A stretch of 64,000 bases of DNA from Ehretia macrophylla. Lineage: Eukaryota > Streptophyta > Magnoliopsida > Boraginales > Ehretiaceae. The notes beneath the pieces are model-generated. The model saw nothing but the letters and a program-made list of their open reading frames with translations, searched no databases and had not been told where the DNA came from. Shown here piece by piece: positions 22,383 through 35,302 of the stretch. Both the position numbers and the translations under genes were made by a program. The stretch spans positions 13,133,001 to 13,197,000 of the forward strand of contig CM075778.1 in NCBI GenBank assembly GCA_037974665.1, read 5' to 3'. Each line of letters begins with the position of its first letter. Position 1 is the first letter of the stretch.

Positions 22383-22508
22383 ATGGCACCTAAGAAAGAC
22401 AAAGGCAAAGCTAAGAGTTTCGACATCGCCTCCTATGCCCAGAAAACTGCAACTCCATCAGTCAAAGCAGAATCATCTTCCTCAACAACGAAGATGCAAG
22501 ATAAATAG
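22383..22508 (+). pseudogene. V2 ORF2 stub (41 codons)
   Basis: Begins ATG 22383, MAPKKDKGKAKS, matching the start region of V1 ORF2. It stops at TAG 22506 where V1 has CAA. About 20 bp later the sequence jumps into the 3' terminal repeat, so nearly all of ORF2 was deleted. Confidence 0.7.
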
Positions 22509-22529
22509 ATCATCTATACATCAATACAA

Positions 22530-22723
22530 ACAGTACATCACTATACAACCACCATTTTAACCATTCTTCCAGATCATCAATACAAGTAAGAGACTTTGTC
22601 TCTAATACCTTTCAGTTTTCTTCGATTGTTTCTATCTTTATTTGTTTTCTATTTATTTAATTACTGTTTTCTTCTTGTTTTCTTAATTTATTTCTATGGC
22701 ATTCCTTTTCTGTATCTTCCTGG
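22530..22723 (+). repeat. V2 3' terminal repeat
   Basis: Direct copy of 16296-16489. It ends CCTGG, the bases that precede the PBS in V1 (CCTGGGTTG), so the integrated DNA ends about 10 bp before the primer site. Confidence 0.85.
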
Positions 22724-23973
22724 TATTATGTATATCTTCCAAATATGCAAGTCATTAATTAAGTTAATCCTCATTAGTTTAATTAATTATGTAAATAATA
22801 TTTCTATTTTTTCACATTGACCCCTACATTCAATAATAATTATACATTGACTCCATTAATTTTTAATGGCTAACTACATTATTGTTTACACCTTAACAAT
22901 TCGAAACCAAACTTAATCTCATTGGAAACCTGATCATAATGCTCTATTTTGTGTGACTTTCTAGATTCACCGTCGTATAGCAATGATGGACCATTAAACA
23001 CTTTTATTCTATTTTGAGAATGTCTTCGGCATTCTTGAAACACCCTCAAGGTCTAAAGTGACGTCTAATAATGTATCATGACAATTTATAAGGCAATGAA
23101 GTACAATTCATGTGAACCTATTTATAGTCATGAATTACTGTGTAATTCAATCTTTCTATTAATTCATCCCGACCGAGTAAGGACCATGAAATAATTAGAT
23201 TCACAAACTCGATAACAATGCATAGATCTAAATGGTAAAATGAGGGATGCCACATGGAAAAACACCTTTCCATAATTCACCATTTGGCTAAGGACTTCCT
23301 CATTCAACTACCAAAGTTAGATCGCATAGGACATCGCCTCTCATCAGAGGTTAATGGATTATATCTTGACAACTACCTATCACTCATTGTATCGGATGAA
23401 TGATATTGCAAGAGGTCGTAACCCATCTCGATTAACGAAGACAAGCATTGTCCAAATGCAAGTATTAAGTCCTAATACATATGACAGTCGTAATGTCTCA
23501 AGTTAAAGGATTATATGCACAATCACAACGAATAACAAATTATTAATCAAATTCATTTAATTTGTTATTCACGTCATATTCAGTGATTTATTCAACTAAT
23601 AATTACCCACATGTTTATTAATTATATCATATACTATTATGGCACATGACTTGACATCTTTTATCATTAATATCCTATATTAATCAAAGGTAACAATACA
23701 TGTGATAGTCCATAATAGATTATTGAAGTCCCGGTCCAATAATCCAAGGACTATGATTGACTTTAAATATTTATTATAATAAGAAACATGCCAAGATATT
23801 CTAAACTCCCTTTAGAATTTATTTCTTCAATGAAAATATTATGGGACACATTCATATAGTAAAAGATAGAGAATATGAATGTCATAAACATGCAATTACA
23901 TAAAGTACAAATTTATATCAAAACGCCCAAAATAGGTCATCTAACTACATAGAATTAGGGCATATCACTAACA
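22724..23973 (-). repeat. Copia M 3' LTR, inner part
   Basis: On the minus strand it starts TGTTAGTGATATGCCC directly after a purine-rich tract (GTGGAAGAT). It matches copia P LTR sequence over most of its length. It is cut by V2 at its outer side. No gene. Confidence 0.8.
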
Positions 23974-25779
23974 ATCTTCCACTTGTATACTAATGCTACA
24001 TTACATAAAAGTAGTACATCATACTATGCTATTGCATACCCATCTTCTCAAGAAGATGATCGAGTTGTGACTGAGTCATAGAATTGGTGAGTGGGTCCGC
24101 TACAATATCCAACGTAGGAGCCGTATGCAAGCTTATATCCTTTTGAGCAACAATCTCTCAAATAATATGAAACCTCATTTCAATATGTTTGGATTTCTGG
24201 TAAGATCTTGGTTCCTTGGCTTGTGCAATAGCCCCACTATTATCTCAATACAAAGGTATCGGTAATTCATGGACGGAACCACTTCAAGCTCTTTCAAGAA
24301 CTTCTTTATCTAAACTACTTTCTTCGCAGCATCACATACAACAATGTATTCGGCTTCTGTAGTAGAATTTGCAGTCATAGGTTGCTTGGAACTTTTCTAA
24401 CTAACTGTTCTTCCATTACATACAAATATGAACTCAGATGTAGACTTTTTATCATCTCTATTAGTTTGAAAATTTGAATCAGTATATCTGTCCAAACGGA
24501 GTTCACCGCCTCCATAAATTAAAACCAAATCCTTAGTTTTTCTCAAGTACTTCATGATATGTTTTACTATTGTCCAGTGACCTTCACCTGGATCAGACTG
24601 ATATATGCTCATAACACTTATAGCATAAGCAATATCAAGCCGAGTACATAACATGGCATACACTAGACTACCTATAGCCGAAACATAAAACACCTTGTCC
24701 ATGCATTGCCATTCCTTAATGTTCTTAGGAGACATTTCTTTAGAAAGATGTACTTCATGCCTTATAGGCAAGAGACCTTTCTTAGAATCATCCATCCTAA
24801 ATTTATTCAAGATTCTTTCTATGTACATACTTTGGGATAAACCAATTAATCTTTTCATTCTATCTCTATAGACACGAATTCGCAAGATATAAGTGACTTC
24901 TCCCAAATCTTTCATGAATAATTTATTGCTTAACCAAACCTTAGCGGATATCATATGACCCATGTTATTTCCCATGATTAGAATGTCATCAACGTACAAG
25001 ATCAGGAAAGTGATCCCACTCCTACTAACCTTCTCGTAAACATAGGGCTTATCTTCATTTCTAATGAAACAAAACTCTTTGATCTCATTATTGATTATGA
25101 TGTTCCACAATCGAGAAGCTTGCTTAAGACCATAAATTGATCTTTTAAGCTTGCATACTTTGCAACTTTTAGATTCAAAACCTTCAGGTTGTTCTATATA
25201 GATGTCTTCATCAAGATATCCATATAAGAACGCAGTTTTGACATCCATCTGGCAAATGTCATAATCATAGTGTGTCACAATGGCAAGCATAATGTGAATG
25301 GACTTAAACATAGCGACCGATGAAAAGGTTTCGTCATAATCAACACCTTGTTTCTGACGATAGCCTTTAACAACTAGTCTAACTTTAAAAGTTTCAACTT
25401 TTCCCTCAACTCCAAGTTTTTTCTTGAATACCTATTTGTATCTGATAGGTACAATACCTTAAGGTGGGTCTACTAAGGTCCAGACATTATTGGAGTACAT
25501 AGAGTCCATTTCTACTTGCATTGCTTGTTTCCACTTCTCAGAATCGATATCATGTATCGCCTTCTCATAAGTAGTAGGATTATCCAAATGATCATTACGC
25601 CCAACCACAAATAGTTTTTGTGATTCCTCAAAAAGATACCCATATCATTTAGGAGGATAAGATACCCTACTAAATCTACGAGGAATCTGTGATATGACAT
25701 GTTCTAGACTTTGTTGAACGGATTCAGAATCTTGATTAAGGTCATTTTGTGGTATAGAGGACTCTTCCTCCATTTCTAT
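23974..25779 (-). pseudogene. Copia M pol: reverse transcriptase and RNase H
   Basis: The best part is a 304-codon frame (25311-24397) with QMDVKTAFLYG, KLKRSIYGLKQASRLW and the catalytic LYVDDILIMGNN, the signature of Ty1/copia RT, leading into RNase H with DSNFQTN. It ends at a stop at 24397, after which RNase H-like sequence (AEY, KELE motifs) continues with stops to the PPT at 23974. Upstream, 25839-25645 holds the acidic linker ending PRRFSRVSYPPK that precedes copia RT. Upstream pol is lost at 25780, where element A is inserted. Confidence 0.85.
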
Positions 25780-28700
25780 TGTCACGCCCCAACCCGACCC
25801 CTCACGGAACCAAGTCCGGACGCGACGGAAAACGGGCATTATACCACCTATAATACGCCACTAAGACAAATAAACCTGTACAAACATTCATTCAACAACC
25901 ATACAATACATAACATGGATATTCTCATAGAGATAAAAGATTACATTGCCATCAAGCAACCCTACTTTAAACATGTTCATAATAGGTACAAAGTTCCAAA
26001 ATATACCAACATAAGTCTATCAACATATACATGGCCAAAAATAGACTTATACTTTACACTAAAAGACTTTTCCATTTCCACAAATAGACAATTTAGACAA
26101 TATTTTACATGGTTCAAAGTAAGCCTTTAAATTACACATGAACTACATAGACAACATAATCAAGATATGAATTATCCAAGCAAGTCAAGTATCACAAACA
26201 CTTTTAGTCTCCTTGGGGCTCGAACTCAGCCTCACCTGAAATGTTAGCAAACGGGGTGAGTTTCCACCAACTCAGTAAGGGCGGGATAAATGAAGGTTTT
26301 GAAAAAATATTTATCTTTGAAAACCCTTTCGAAAATGAGCTTTGAAACAACACACAACATTAAGAGCATCAACTCAAGTAATATCAAAGCTATATAACAA
26401 TCAAGAAATGATACACTAAAAGTTGTTGATACCACACCTTATACCACCATCACGAACTTTACCGACTTTTTATCTCTCCAACTAATATAATCCGAATGTA
26501 CCCAAACCAAGACCCACACCTCCATGAACAACCTCTGTCTATGAGGAATAGGGGATGGAACACGGTAGTAGTGCCAATGCAACTCGGCAAGTCAGATACC
26601 GCCTATCGCGCCCCGACCCATCCCCATGCTAAAGGTTAAGTCTGGACCCGACATATGGACAGAGTCTCCTTTATACCATGGGCTAACCATACCTGTACCC
26701 AGAATAAATCTCAACAATACAACATATTTACATGCATATGACATTCATTTCCAAGTTCATAGAACTTTATATGCATTCTTTTCTTGGCAAATATAGGAGT
26801 TTATGCATCATACTTGACTATAGCAACTAGGATAGTACTTTAAACTTGTTACATACCGCTATTCTAGATGACCACGAACTTTACATTCAAGAAGACTACT
26901 TAACTTAAATACATCCCTTTACAAGCTAAATACATACAAGGCATCTAAGGCCTCAAAAATAGAATAACGCATACATTTAGTTCATTTTACAATATACACA
27001 TAAGTAACATCCACCTCAACAACTAAGCTGGTAAGTCACATAAATTTTGCTACTTCTTCCTCCTTAGCAACTATCTGAGGAACCTAGGGATCTAACTCAA
27101 CAATATCTGAAATGTTGGAGATAAAAAAGGTGAGCATACACATATGCTCAGCGAGGGAGGGATAAACGGGGAATATTTTTGAAAACGGTTTTCGTGCAAT
27201 GCATATAAGACATTTAGTAGCTAACATAATAAGCTCTTGAGCAAATAACATTAAAATGACTAACTTGAAAGTAAATTAACATTTAACGCTGAAATAAACA
27301 CATATAAAAATGATATCGCTTGAGTTTTCCTCTTTTTCCTTCATTTTTCATATCTAGACACTTCATTTGTCGGCATCCTTTATCACTCCCGCTGGGTGTA
27401 CTCCGAATATACCCCGATTTTATGGCCCAACACCCCGAAGCCTTCAATGACTCGCGAGTGAGGGAATAACTATGGAGGATGAACAACCACTGGCAAACCC
27501 GATGCCGCCCAGTGGGTGGTCACCACATCCGTGCTGACGCTTAAGGTTACAACCTTCATTATGCTGACGTTAATTAGCTTATTAGTTTCACTTGAGTAAC
27601 ATAAGCACATAACACTTATTCACGTTGTAACATATAATCATGAAATGACACATAATCGAGGAGTGACAAAATAGGCCACAACCTCATGCAATGCACATTA
27701 ACATGTAATAAGTTTGCTAACATGCTTTACTTTGATATAAAGTTAAATAAAATGCTATGGTACTTTACATTGCTTTCATGACTTGGCCATTTGAGTTTGA
27801 GCATTCAAAAGCTAACATGACTCTAACTTACTTAGTCACTTCTAAACCATTCACAACACACAACACATTAATCTAACATCTACTCAAGCTCATTTACACT
27901 TTATATACAAGGTGGTTCATCTAACAACACTTTCTAGTTCTAACATGTACGTAGTATACTAACACCTTTTAGTCTTCCCAATTAACATGGCACTAACTTG
28001 ACCTCACACTTAATATAATACTTGCAACAATTCAACTACATGACAACAAGAGTGTAACTCTACTTAAGCCTTACAATAGCATCATACTTTACCTAACAAA
28101 CACACATTGCAAACTAGCGCAAAGGGGCAAGGGGGTAGGGATTTCTTGCCGGTGGTTGTCTAGAAAGCACCACTGCCGGAGCTGGTTCAGCCAAGGCCGA
28201 ACCATACACACACACACACACTTGCACTTGATCATGTTCTTGCTTGTTTGTTTGCACTCTTGTTAATTTTGCACCTAACTCTAGCATAAACAACATCAAA
28301 GAACTTCATTGAGACCATTAAACAAACATCTAGCCTACAACATTGATCATGATCTAGCAAAGCAACTCAATCAAAGTAACTACTTACAACACTTGTTAAA
28401 TATACAAAAGAGAACTCTCATAATACCAAGCAAGCTAGAGATTATACTTTTTTGCATTTATAAGCTCATGGATCAACCAACTACATAATATTCAACATTA
28501 AAGAAACAAGAGTTAAGCAATATAAATGCAAATAGGCAATAATCCCTCACCCAACAAGGCTAGACAAGCTATAATTTGCAAAAGAACTCTTCCAATGCCC
28601 TTGAATTTGCTCAAACTAACTCCAGAATGTCAAACCCTAAATAGTAACTCTTCCCATTTTCTCTTCTTGCTCTACCTGACTCCACTTCCTTATTTTTTTT

Positions 28701-30368
28701 AATTTTTTGATCAATTTCTAATGTTATCTTGCTATTAAAAGATGACTAATGGGCTAGGCTTACATTTGGGCTTAGTCTTGGGCCTATTTAACCTTATTTA
28801 ATTGTTGAAAGCTTAGCCAAAACTAAAGAATTCATGCTATGGCCCAGTTAAAGTCCTACAAGTTACTATTCATACGGGACACTAATTTCTCTAAAAGTCA
28901 CACTCCCGGCATACTATGCACAAAATTTTTGATCAACGAATACTAGAAACAAGTGAAGTAAGGTAGATATACAAGCATAAAAATAAAGAAAATAGTTGAA
29001 AAATCACTTTAGGCTTGGGCGTCACACCGCCTGAGGTGATACAACACTACCATGCCTTACATAAACGTTTACACTTAACATTCTGAGAGGACAACAAAGT
29101 AGGTTGCCCGTTAGCACTTCAATATATCAACAATTCAACACTTTAATTTGCAACACTTAGTAATTCAATACTTTAAAATCACTTAGAAACACATTGATTA
29201 GGTAACAAAGTAGGTCACCTAATCTCAAGCATACTCTTTCATGCATTAACCAACTCCGACCATACTTGACACCAACTCAAGCTTTAGCAACACATTCAAC
29301 AAAATAGAATTCAACAACACTTTAACTCAACTTTAAATAGCATTTGCATCAACTTTTAGCAATAAAACCTATAAACCATGAAGCAACACTCCTATATACA
29401 CATACACCTATCAATCCAATAGCTAAACATGCATTTTACCATGTGAAATGAGCAACTAAAGGCATGCATATGGACTACCCAGCCACGACAGTCGACTGTT
29501 CACGCTGCAAAATTCAGTCGGCCAGTCCTCCCACATACTCCACCATTTTGCAATACCGAGCCATTATGCAATGGTAGATAGGTATATGTGCGTGTATAGA
29601 CTTTATATATAAGCTATGAACCAAGTTTCAACTCAATTTTTAGCCATATAACTCAATATACAACACATATATCAAACTACAACAAATCATGGTTCAATCT
29701 AGCTAATAATCAAGTATGATGCACTCAAGACCCTATCTATCAAGAATCATAAGCAATATCCACAATATATAACATATATAAGATGATAAAATATACATCA
29801 ACTTTAATTTTAAGATGAAAAATTTCCCTAACTTTTGTTGCTAAAAAGGCTAGAAACAAGTAGAATAGGCCTAGACGATGCAAGAACAAGCTTTGTTTCA
29901 GTTCGAATGGCTTCAATGTTCTTCAAAAATGCTTAAAATCAAGATTTTAACTATTCTATCTTCTTCCCTATGGCTCACGGCTGAATGGAACTTTTTTGTG
30001 GGGTTTTTGGCTTTGTTTTATTGTTATATAAGCATAAATGAAAGTCAAAGGAAGGGTCAATGGAAGGCATAAGTCTTCAAAGTGGCAAATGACTAGTTTA
30101 ACCTTACATTTTTCTTCTAATTTCAAGTTTGACACTGTAGCAAATATTTAAAGTGTTGAAGACTAGTTTAGGCATACAGTTAACTCTTATTTACAAGTTT
30201 ACCCAAGTGTAGTCAAAGAAGATGAAAAGTCAACTAAATACAATTCAAATGGACTTTTAAATGCACATTTCACTTGAATACTCCAAGTAGATCATATAAA
30301 TGCACATATTATGTATTAAAATAAATAAACACATGAATTGCTTATAAAATCCAAGCTCAGGTCTCACA
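25780..30368 (-). repeat. Element A 3' LTR, split by solo LTR D
   Basis: The segments 25780-26603 and 29032-30368 together make about 2.16 kb. They match the 5' LTR pieces 43020-43998 and 58433-59601 closely. No gene; open frames here are incidental. Confidence 0.82.
26604..29026 (-). mobile_element. Solo LTR D (gypsy/Tekay-like) in the element A 3' LTR
   Basis: Starts TGTGACGCCCAAGCC on the minus strand (29026) and ends GGGGCGCGATA (the terminal CA appears mutated to TA). Flanked by the exact duplication CCGCC (26599-26603 and 27-31 of 29000). The matching uninterrupted site is at about 43850-43862. Length 2423 bp. No internal region. Confidence 0.83.
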
Positions 30369-30382
30369 TCCTTCCCTCCTTA
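30369..30382 (-). promoter_or_regulatory. Element A polypurine tract
   Basis: On the minus strand TAAGGAGGGAAGGA lies directly before the LTR start; this is the plus-strand primer site in reverse transcription. Confidence 0.8.
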
Positions 30383-31800
30383 AAGAAATTTCATCCTCAA
30401 AATTCTTACTTGCTACTCGAAATAACTTTGGATACTGCCGTTCAATCTGATCTCGTCTTTCCCAAGTAGCTTATTCTATGCCATGATGATTCCACAATAC
30501 TTTTACCATAGGAATATTCTTCGTATGCAACCTTTGAACTTTCTGATCTAGAACACAAATAGGTCGCTCTTCATCAGACAAATTTTTTCTAAGTTGTAAC
30601 GACTCTGGCTCTATTACGTGAGATGGATCAGGATAATATGCAGTGTTGAAACTCAATTTAGTACCCATTGCTATATTAAAACGTTGTTAGAATCAAAAGA
30701 TAAATCGAGGATCTCTATCAGGCATAATACTTACCGACACTCCATGAAACTTCTCATTACCAAGAACATATATGTCTACCAATTTCTCAAGATTATCATG
30801 ATAAGCTTCTTTAAGTATCTATTTCCTCCACTTTGGGTCATTGGGGAACATGTACCCTGATTCAAACCGCAACATATCCTTGTTATGTAATTCAAAATAA
30901 AATTTACCACCCATGATCTGGTCCTCAATTTTCTGAAGCTGTTCATATTCGGATTCAGTCTTTGAATACGCAAGAAAGTCATCAAATAAAAATATCACAA
31001 CTGATCCAATTAAGGTTAAGGTATATGATGCATAAGGTTCATAAATATACCAGGTGCATTGATTAGTCCGAAAGGCTTAATTATAGTTCATAATGTCCAT
31101 ACCGAGTTCGGAATGCAAAATTTGACATATCTTCTTTGTAAATATGAAATTGACAATACCCCTATCTCAAGTTAATCTTGGAGTAGATTCTAGTCCCCTA
31201 CAACTGGTCAAGTAGTCATTAATAAGTGGCAAAGGGTATTCATTTTAACCGTTACCTAGTTCAAACCCTGATAGTCAATATATATAGCCATAAAGTACCA
31301 TATTCATTTTTTCACAAACAACATGAGTGCCATACGATACGATGATTTGGAAATAAGTTGTGTTTTAGTAGTGCGTCAATCACAAATTAATTTTCCCTCA
31401 TAAGCTCGACAGCTCTAGTTGAAGAAATAAAAATTTCTTGCTACTTTTACCATTGGTCGGCCTGATATCTGAAATTTTGCAATATGAGTTCTATTATCTA
31501 ACTGTGCATGATACTTTGCAACCCAATCATACTCAAAATAATTCCATAATCTTGAATAGGAAGTAAGACAAGGTCAACGACAATTCTTGGTCTTTAGTTA
31601 GAATTTCACATGTTTTAGCTTCACATACTACTCAGTCACAAGTTTAGTATCATGCTAACTTCAATGTTATAAGGTAATTTATCAACTTGTACAATAACAC
31701 GTTGCACTCAATGGAATATGATAAAAGAATGGGTAACACTGAGGTCAATCAATACTTTAACGAACTAATTTAAAATTAGAACTTACCGTCAACCACTGCT
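30383..31800 (-). pseudogene. Element A pol remnant: protease, RT, integrase, chromodomain with deletions
   Basis: On the minus strand a decayed LID..THSFI protease motif (about 31760) comes first. Then RT pieces end in FLFDDFLAYSKTE (about 31000), then integrase core (PDRDPRF, about 30730), then GTKLSFNTAYY joined directly to PDPSHVIEPE and the chromodomain part NIPMVKVLWNHHGIE (30668-30471). The joins show that the RNase H/integrase zinc finger and the integrase C-terminus are deleted. Many stops. The chromodomain end identifies a chromovirus. Confidence 0.7.
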
Positions 31801-31884
31801 GCTGCCTCGAGGCAACTCTTACTGATCAGTATCACAAATTCTGGCCAGTATATGCTGTGCAGGTGCATCACCTGCAGGCCTACC

Positions 31885-32511
31885 CTAGGCACCTCTGCCT
31901 ATAGTCCGCTCATGAGCCTTCTTATATTTTGGGCAATCCCTTGCCCTATGCTCACTACTACTACAACCTGTGCATCTCCTTGATTTTCTCCAACAATTAG
32001 ACTCGAGATGGCCTTTTCGATTATAGAAGAAAAATTGTGGAACTCGATTAGAAGCATTAGACCCAAAAGGAGCTTGAGTTGAAGTAGTAGCTAGATTACC
32101 CTGCTGTGGCCTCACAATAATCGACCTGTTCTGGGTACCCTTATCGGTAGTCTGCCCTTGTATTCTCTACCATTTTGGGCAGTCTTTAACCTTGTGTTGA
32201 TCGCTATCTCAGCCCTTACACTTCCCCATCTTCATCCAACAGTTAACCTTCAGTGGCCTTTACGTTTACAGTAATTATAAAATAGAGCTAGAGTAGCAGC
32301 ATCACTCTCAGAGGAGCCCTGAGTTGAAGGAATAACTAACCACCCTGATGAGTCCTTTCAACAAATGACCTATATTGGCTCTGATCCTGACTCGGTTGAC
32401 TAGACCCTGCCATTTCCTTGCTCTTTCCTTTCTCAGCTCTTGTTGTAGCAAAAAGGGCTTCACCGAAGGTGGAAAACTAAAAAGAAGCCAAGCTGTTTTG
32501 AATTTCTGACC
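31885..32511 (-). pseudogene. Element A gag, C-terminal part with CCHC motifs
   Basis: One knuckle-like segment lies at about 32060-31920 (GHLESNCWRKSRRCTGC, HRARDCPK). A second, more decayed one is at about 32290-32160. Gag is interrupted at 32511 by element E and resumes at 42488. The duplicated knuckle region is unusual. Confidence 0.65.
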
Positions 32512-32516
32512 TCAAC

Positions 32517-34991
32517 TGTGACACCCGAGAATTTCACCTTAAATTTATTATAATCGTTGCATACTTATGTGCGCATTTCTACGTGCATCATTTTTCTTGT
32601 TTAATTGTTTTTGTTGTGGGTTACTATTCATAATATTTTTGACTGTTTCGAAAGCTTGATTTTAAATTTTTCCTAGGTCACTCGACATTTAAAAGGAACC
32701 AAGAAAATTTTGTTTTGAACTTTCGAGCTTAGGAGTATGCGTTTGAAAAATATTTTCCGTAAGCTTTGAATAGTATTACGTTAGAATAGTGCTAGTATTA
32801 AATTAAAAAGCAATTGTAATAGCAATTAGCTTTAATTGATTGAGTTTTTTTTGAGATTAATTAGCTTAGAATATTAATCATATACTACATATAATATAAC
32901 TATCTCATGAAATAAAATAGAATAGAGCACATTAGTCAATAAAACAATTTCAAAAATTCCTTCCATGTCCCCCATTTGGCCGTCCACTTCAAGAGAGGAA
33001 AAGGGAGATTTTTGCTTCAACATCCATGCACTTGAGCTCTTAGATTGATCTTGGGAGGATTTTGAGCAACTTAGGACCTTCAACAAAGCTTCTCCATCTT
33101 CAAAATTGTGAGGGAGTCTCATTTTCTTGAGTTTAAAGTTTATGTGCATATGTTCAATTTTCTTGATTTGTCAATTATAGCTATATATCTTGTTATGAAT
33201 GCTTCCTATGAGTTATTTAAAGTCTCTAGAGCTAACTTTTGAGGTTTGATAACATAGTTAATGGTTGAATGTTGAGATTGATCAAAGAGGTGATGAATAG
33301 TGCCTAAAACTAGGGTTTTGAGAAAATTGGATAATTTGCTTGAATTGATGCCTCAATTAGGTGCTCTAGACCCTAGGGAAGGTAATTGAAAAGCCACGTT
33401 AGGTTGAATCACCCGAATTTGAACTTTAGTGCATAAATAGCTTACTTTAAAAAGGGGGTTTTGCACGTTAGGCAATCCGGGAAAATTTGGGCATCGATTT
33501 GGGTATCCTTGAGCTAAGGAAGCACCTTTGGTGCTTTCGTTTCGCGAAATTGGGGTTCGGTTAGTATGGCTATAGTTCAAACCCGTTCGGGGCCTTCCCA
33601 AACTTTTGCTTCAAAAAATGAGTTTTAGTGACTTTAAAGGGTACCTTTGAGCTTAATTAGGAATATAGAAAGACTAGGGTATGATTGGGAATCTCGAACT
33701 ATGCTTAGGAGAAAGAAAGCTCGGTTAAAGAAAGGGAAAAAGTAGTTTTTAGACTTTTTAGTTGCAATTGGAACTTGTTGTGTGTTAGTAATGCTTTGCA
33801 CTAAATATTTAAGATCTATTTAAGTTATTTGAGTAGATTATTGGAATTAATTGTGTTGATTGTTTCTTTTGGCATCTATTAGTTAATATCTTGCATATAT
33901 GAACTTTTATCATGCATATATGTGAGGGCGGCCTACTTTGTCGTCCCTCTTACGTGTTATGTGATATTATTGATTGCTTGTGACTTGTATTGGGTTGCGC
34001 AACCTTTATCGGACATGGTAGCGTCGAGAAACACGGGCGGCATCGGGCTTGCCGTGCTCCCTCGACTACCATGGTGCCTATTCCCTTCTCGCTGAGGCAT
34101 ACTCCACTACCCCAGAGGCGTGGTTCACCTGCTGGGCATGGACCTACCTCGGGAGAAAGGGTCGTAGGATCGAGATACATCCGGAGTATCCCAATTGTGG
34201 TGTTTGGGGTTTGCCGGCATATTCGTGATACTCGTGGATCGTGGCTCGTGGCTCGTGGATGAAGTCTTGGAAGTGGAACCATATCCTTTTTAAAGTGATT
34301 AATAGTTTGACTTATTGTCTTGTTAGTTTATGTGTCTTGTATATATGTTTACTTGTGTTGCATATCATATTGCACGTTGGCATGCTGCATCACCTCCCTC
34401 GCTGGGTAACTTTGCTGCTCACTCCTCATTTGAAATGTTTCAGGAAAAGCTGAGGTGAATCCCCAGCTGTTAGAAGTAGGAGAAGAAGAAAAAGTTCAAG
34501 TAGATCAGAATCAGTGATCTTGTGTGCTGAGGTGGATTTTATGTGCTTCTTACGTGGAGTTCTTGTTATTAATGTATTTTGAGACTTTAGAGTCTTGTAT
34601 ATATATGTCTAGTAGATGTGTACTAAGATGTTAAAGAAAGTTGTTGGATTGTAATAATGAATTCTAGACTTTAATTTTCCCATGCATGCTTGGAGTGTTT
34701 GTTAATCTTCATATGAAACTTAGAAGTTTATTGTATTTAATTACTTATGACTAAAACCAACTTATCTCGCATGCTTGTGTGCTTTAGTAGAATATTATTG
34801 CTCCAAGGCTCGGATGGCCTTGTGATTGTGTTTTGGCTTTGGAGTTATTGTGGATAAGTTGTTGCTTTTAGTTCAGATGTTTTGAATGAATGTTTACAGG
34901 TATCAGTTTTGTCCTTGGTACAGAGGAGACTCTGTCCGAGTGACGGGTCCAAGCCTGACTATTAGCGTGGGGTTGGGTTCAGGGCGTTACA
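32517..34991 (+). repeat. Element E 5' LTR
   Basis: TGTGACACCCGAG...GGGCGTTACA, 2475 bp. It carries one extra 9-bp unit (GTGGCTCGT type) near 34245 relative to the 3' LTR. Open frames inside are incidental and repeat in the other LTR. Confidence 0.95.
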
Positions 34992-34998
34992 CCTTAAG

Positions 34999-35010
34999 TG
35001 GTATCAGAGC
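34999..35010 (+). promoter_or_regulatory. Element E primer-binding site
   Basis: TGGTATCAGAGC, a perfect initiator Met-tRNA site, 7 bp after the LTR. Confidence 0.95.
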
Positions 35011-35302
35011 TACTAGAATGCTTGAAGCCGGGTTAAATTCCTTGGCATGTGGGTAGAGGTCTATAGGTGGAAGTGAATTATGTGAATATGTAAGTGTTTA
35101 GTTGTTTGAGTGCTTAGATATAAGACATGCTAGCATGAAAAGGAATGATAAAACTTAATATGATAAGAATATGAAAAGTTAGTATTGAATGTTGTTAAGT
35201 GTTTTATGTGTTCTTATGTGAGTAAAATGTTTGAAAACAATGTGTAAATTATCTTGCATAGTTTATTTGCCTATTATAATATGATGTTCTTCTAGCATTG
35301 TG

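Larger units (their letters stand above)
16254..22723 (+). mobile_element. Endogenous pararetrovirus copy V2, with terminal repeats and ORF2 deletion
   Basis: Same gene order as V1 but plus strand: terminal repeat, PBS, MP-like domain, coat/CCHC, protease, RT, RNase H, ORF2 stub, terminal repeat. No integrase is present. It lies inside the copia M 3' LTR at a TA-rich microsatellite and shows no clear TSD, as expected for integration by host repair. The roughly 194-bp terminal repeats look like terminal redundancy of a linear genome form rather than true LTRs. Most of ORF2 is deleted. Every long frame has stops or shifts. Confidence 0.83.

Noticed and set aside
25711..26130. 139-codon plus-strand frame across the copia M/element A border
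   Set aside because: It spans an insertion boundary and is antisense to real copia coding sequence; a similar chance frame occurs in the other A LTR near 43000.
28195..28225. (CA)n run in solo LTR D
   Set aside because: Short simple repeat with no further signal.
33950..34453. Overlapping open frames on both strands in the element E LTR
   Set aside because: They recur at the same place in the 3' LTR (41448-41944) and show no known domain; chance frames in GC-richer LTR sequence.
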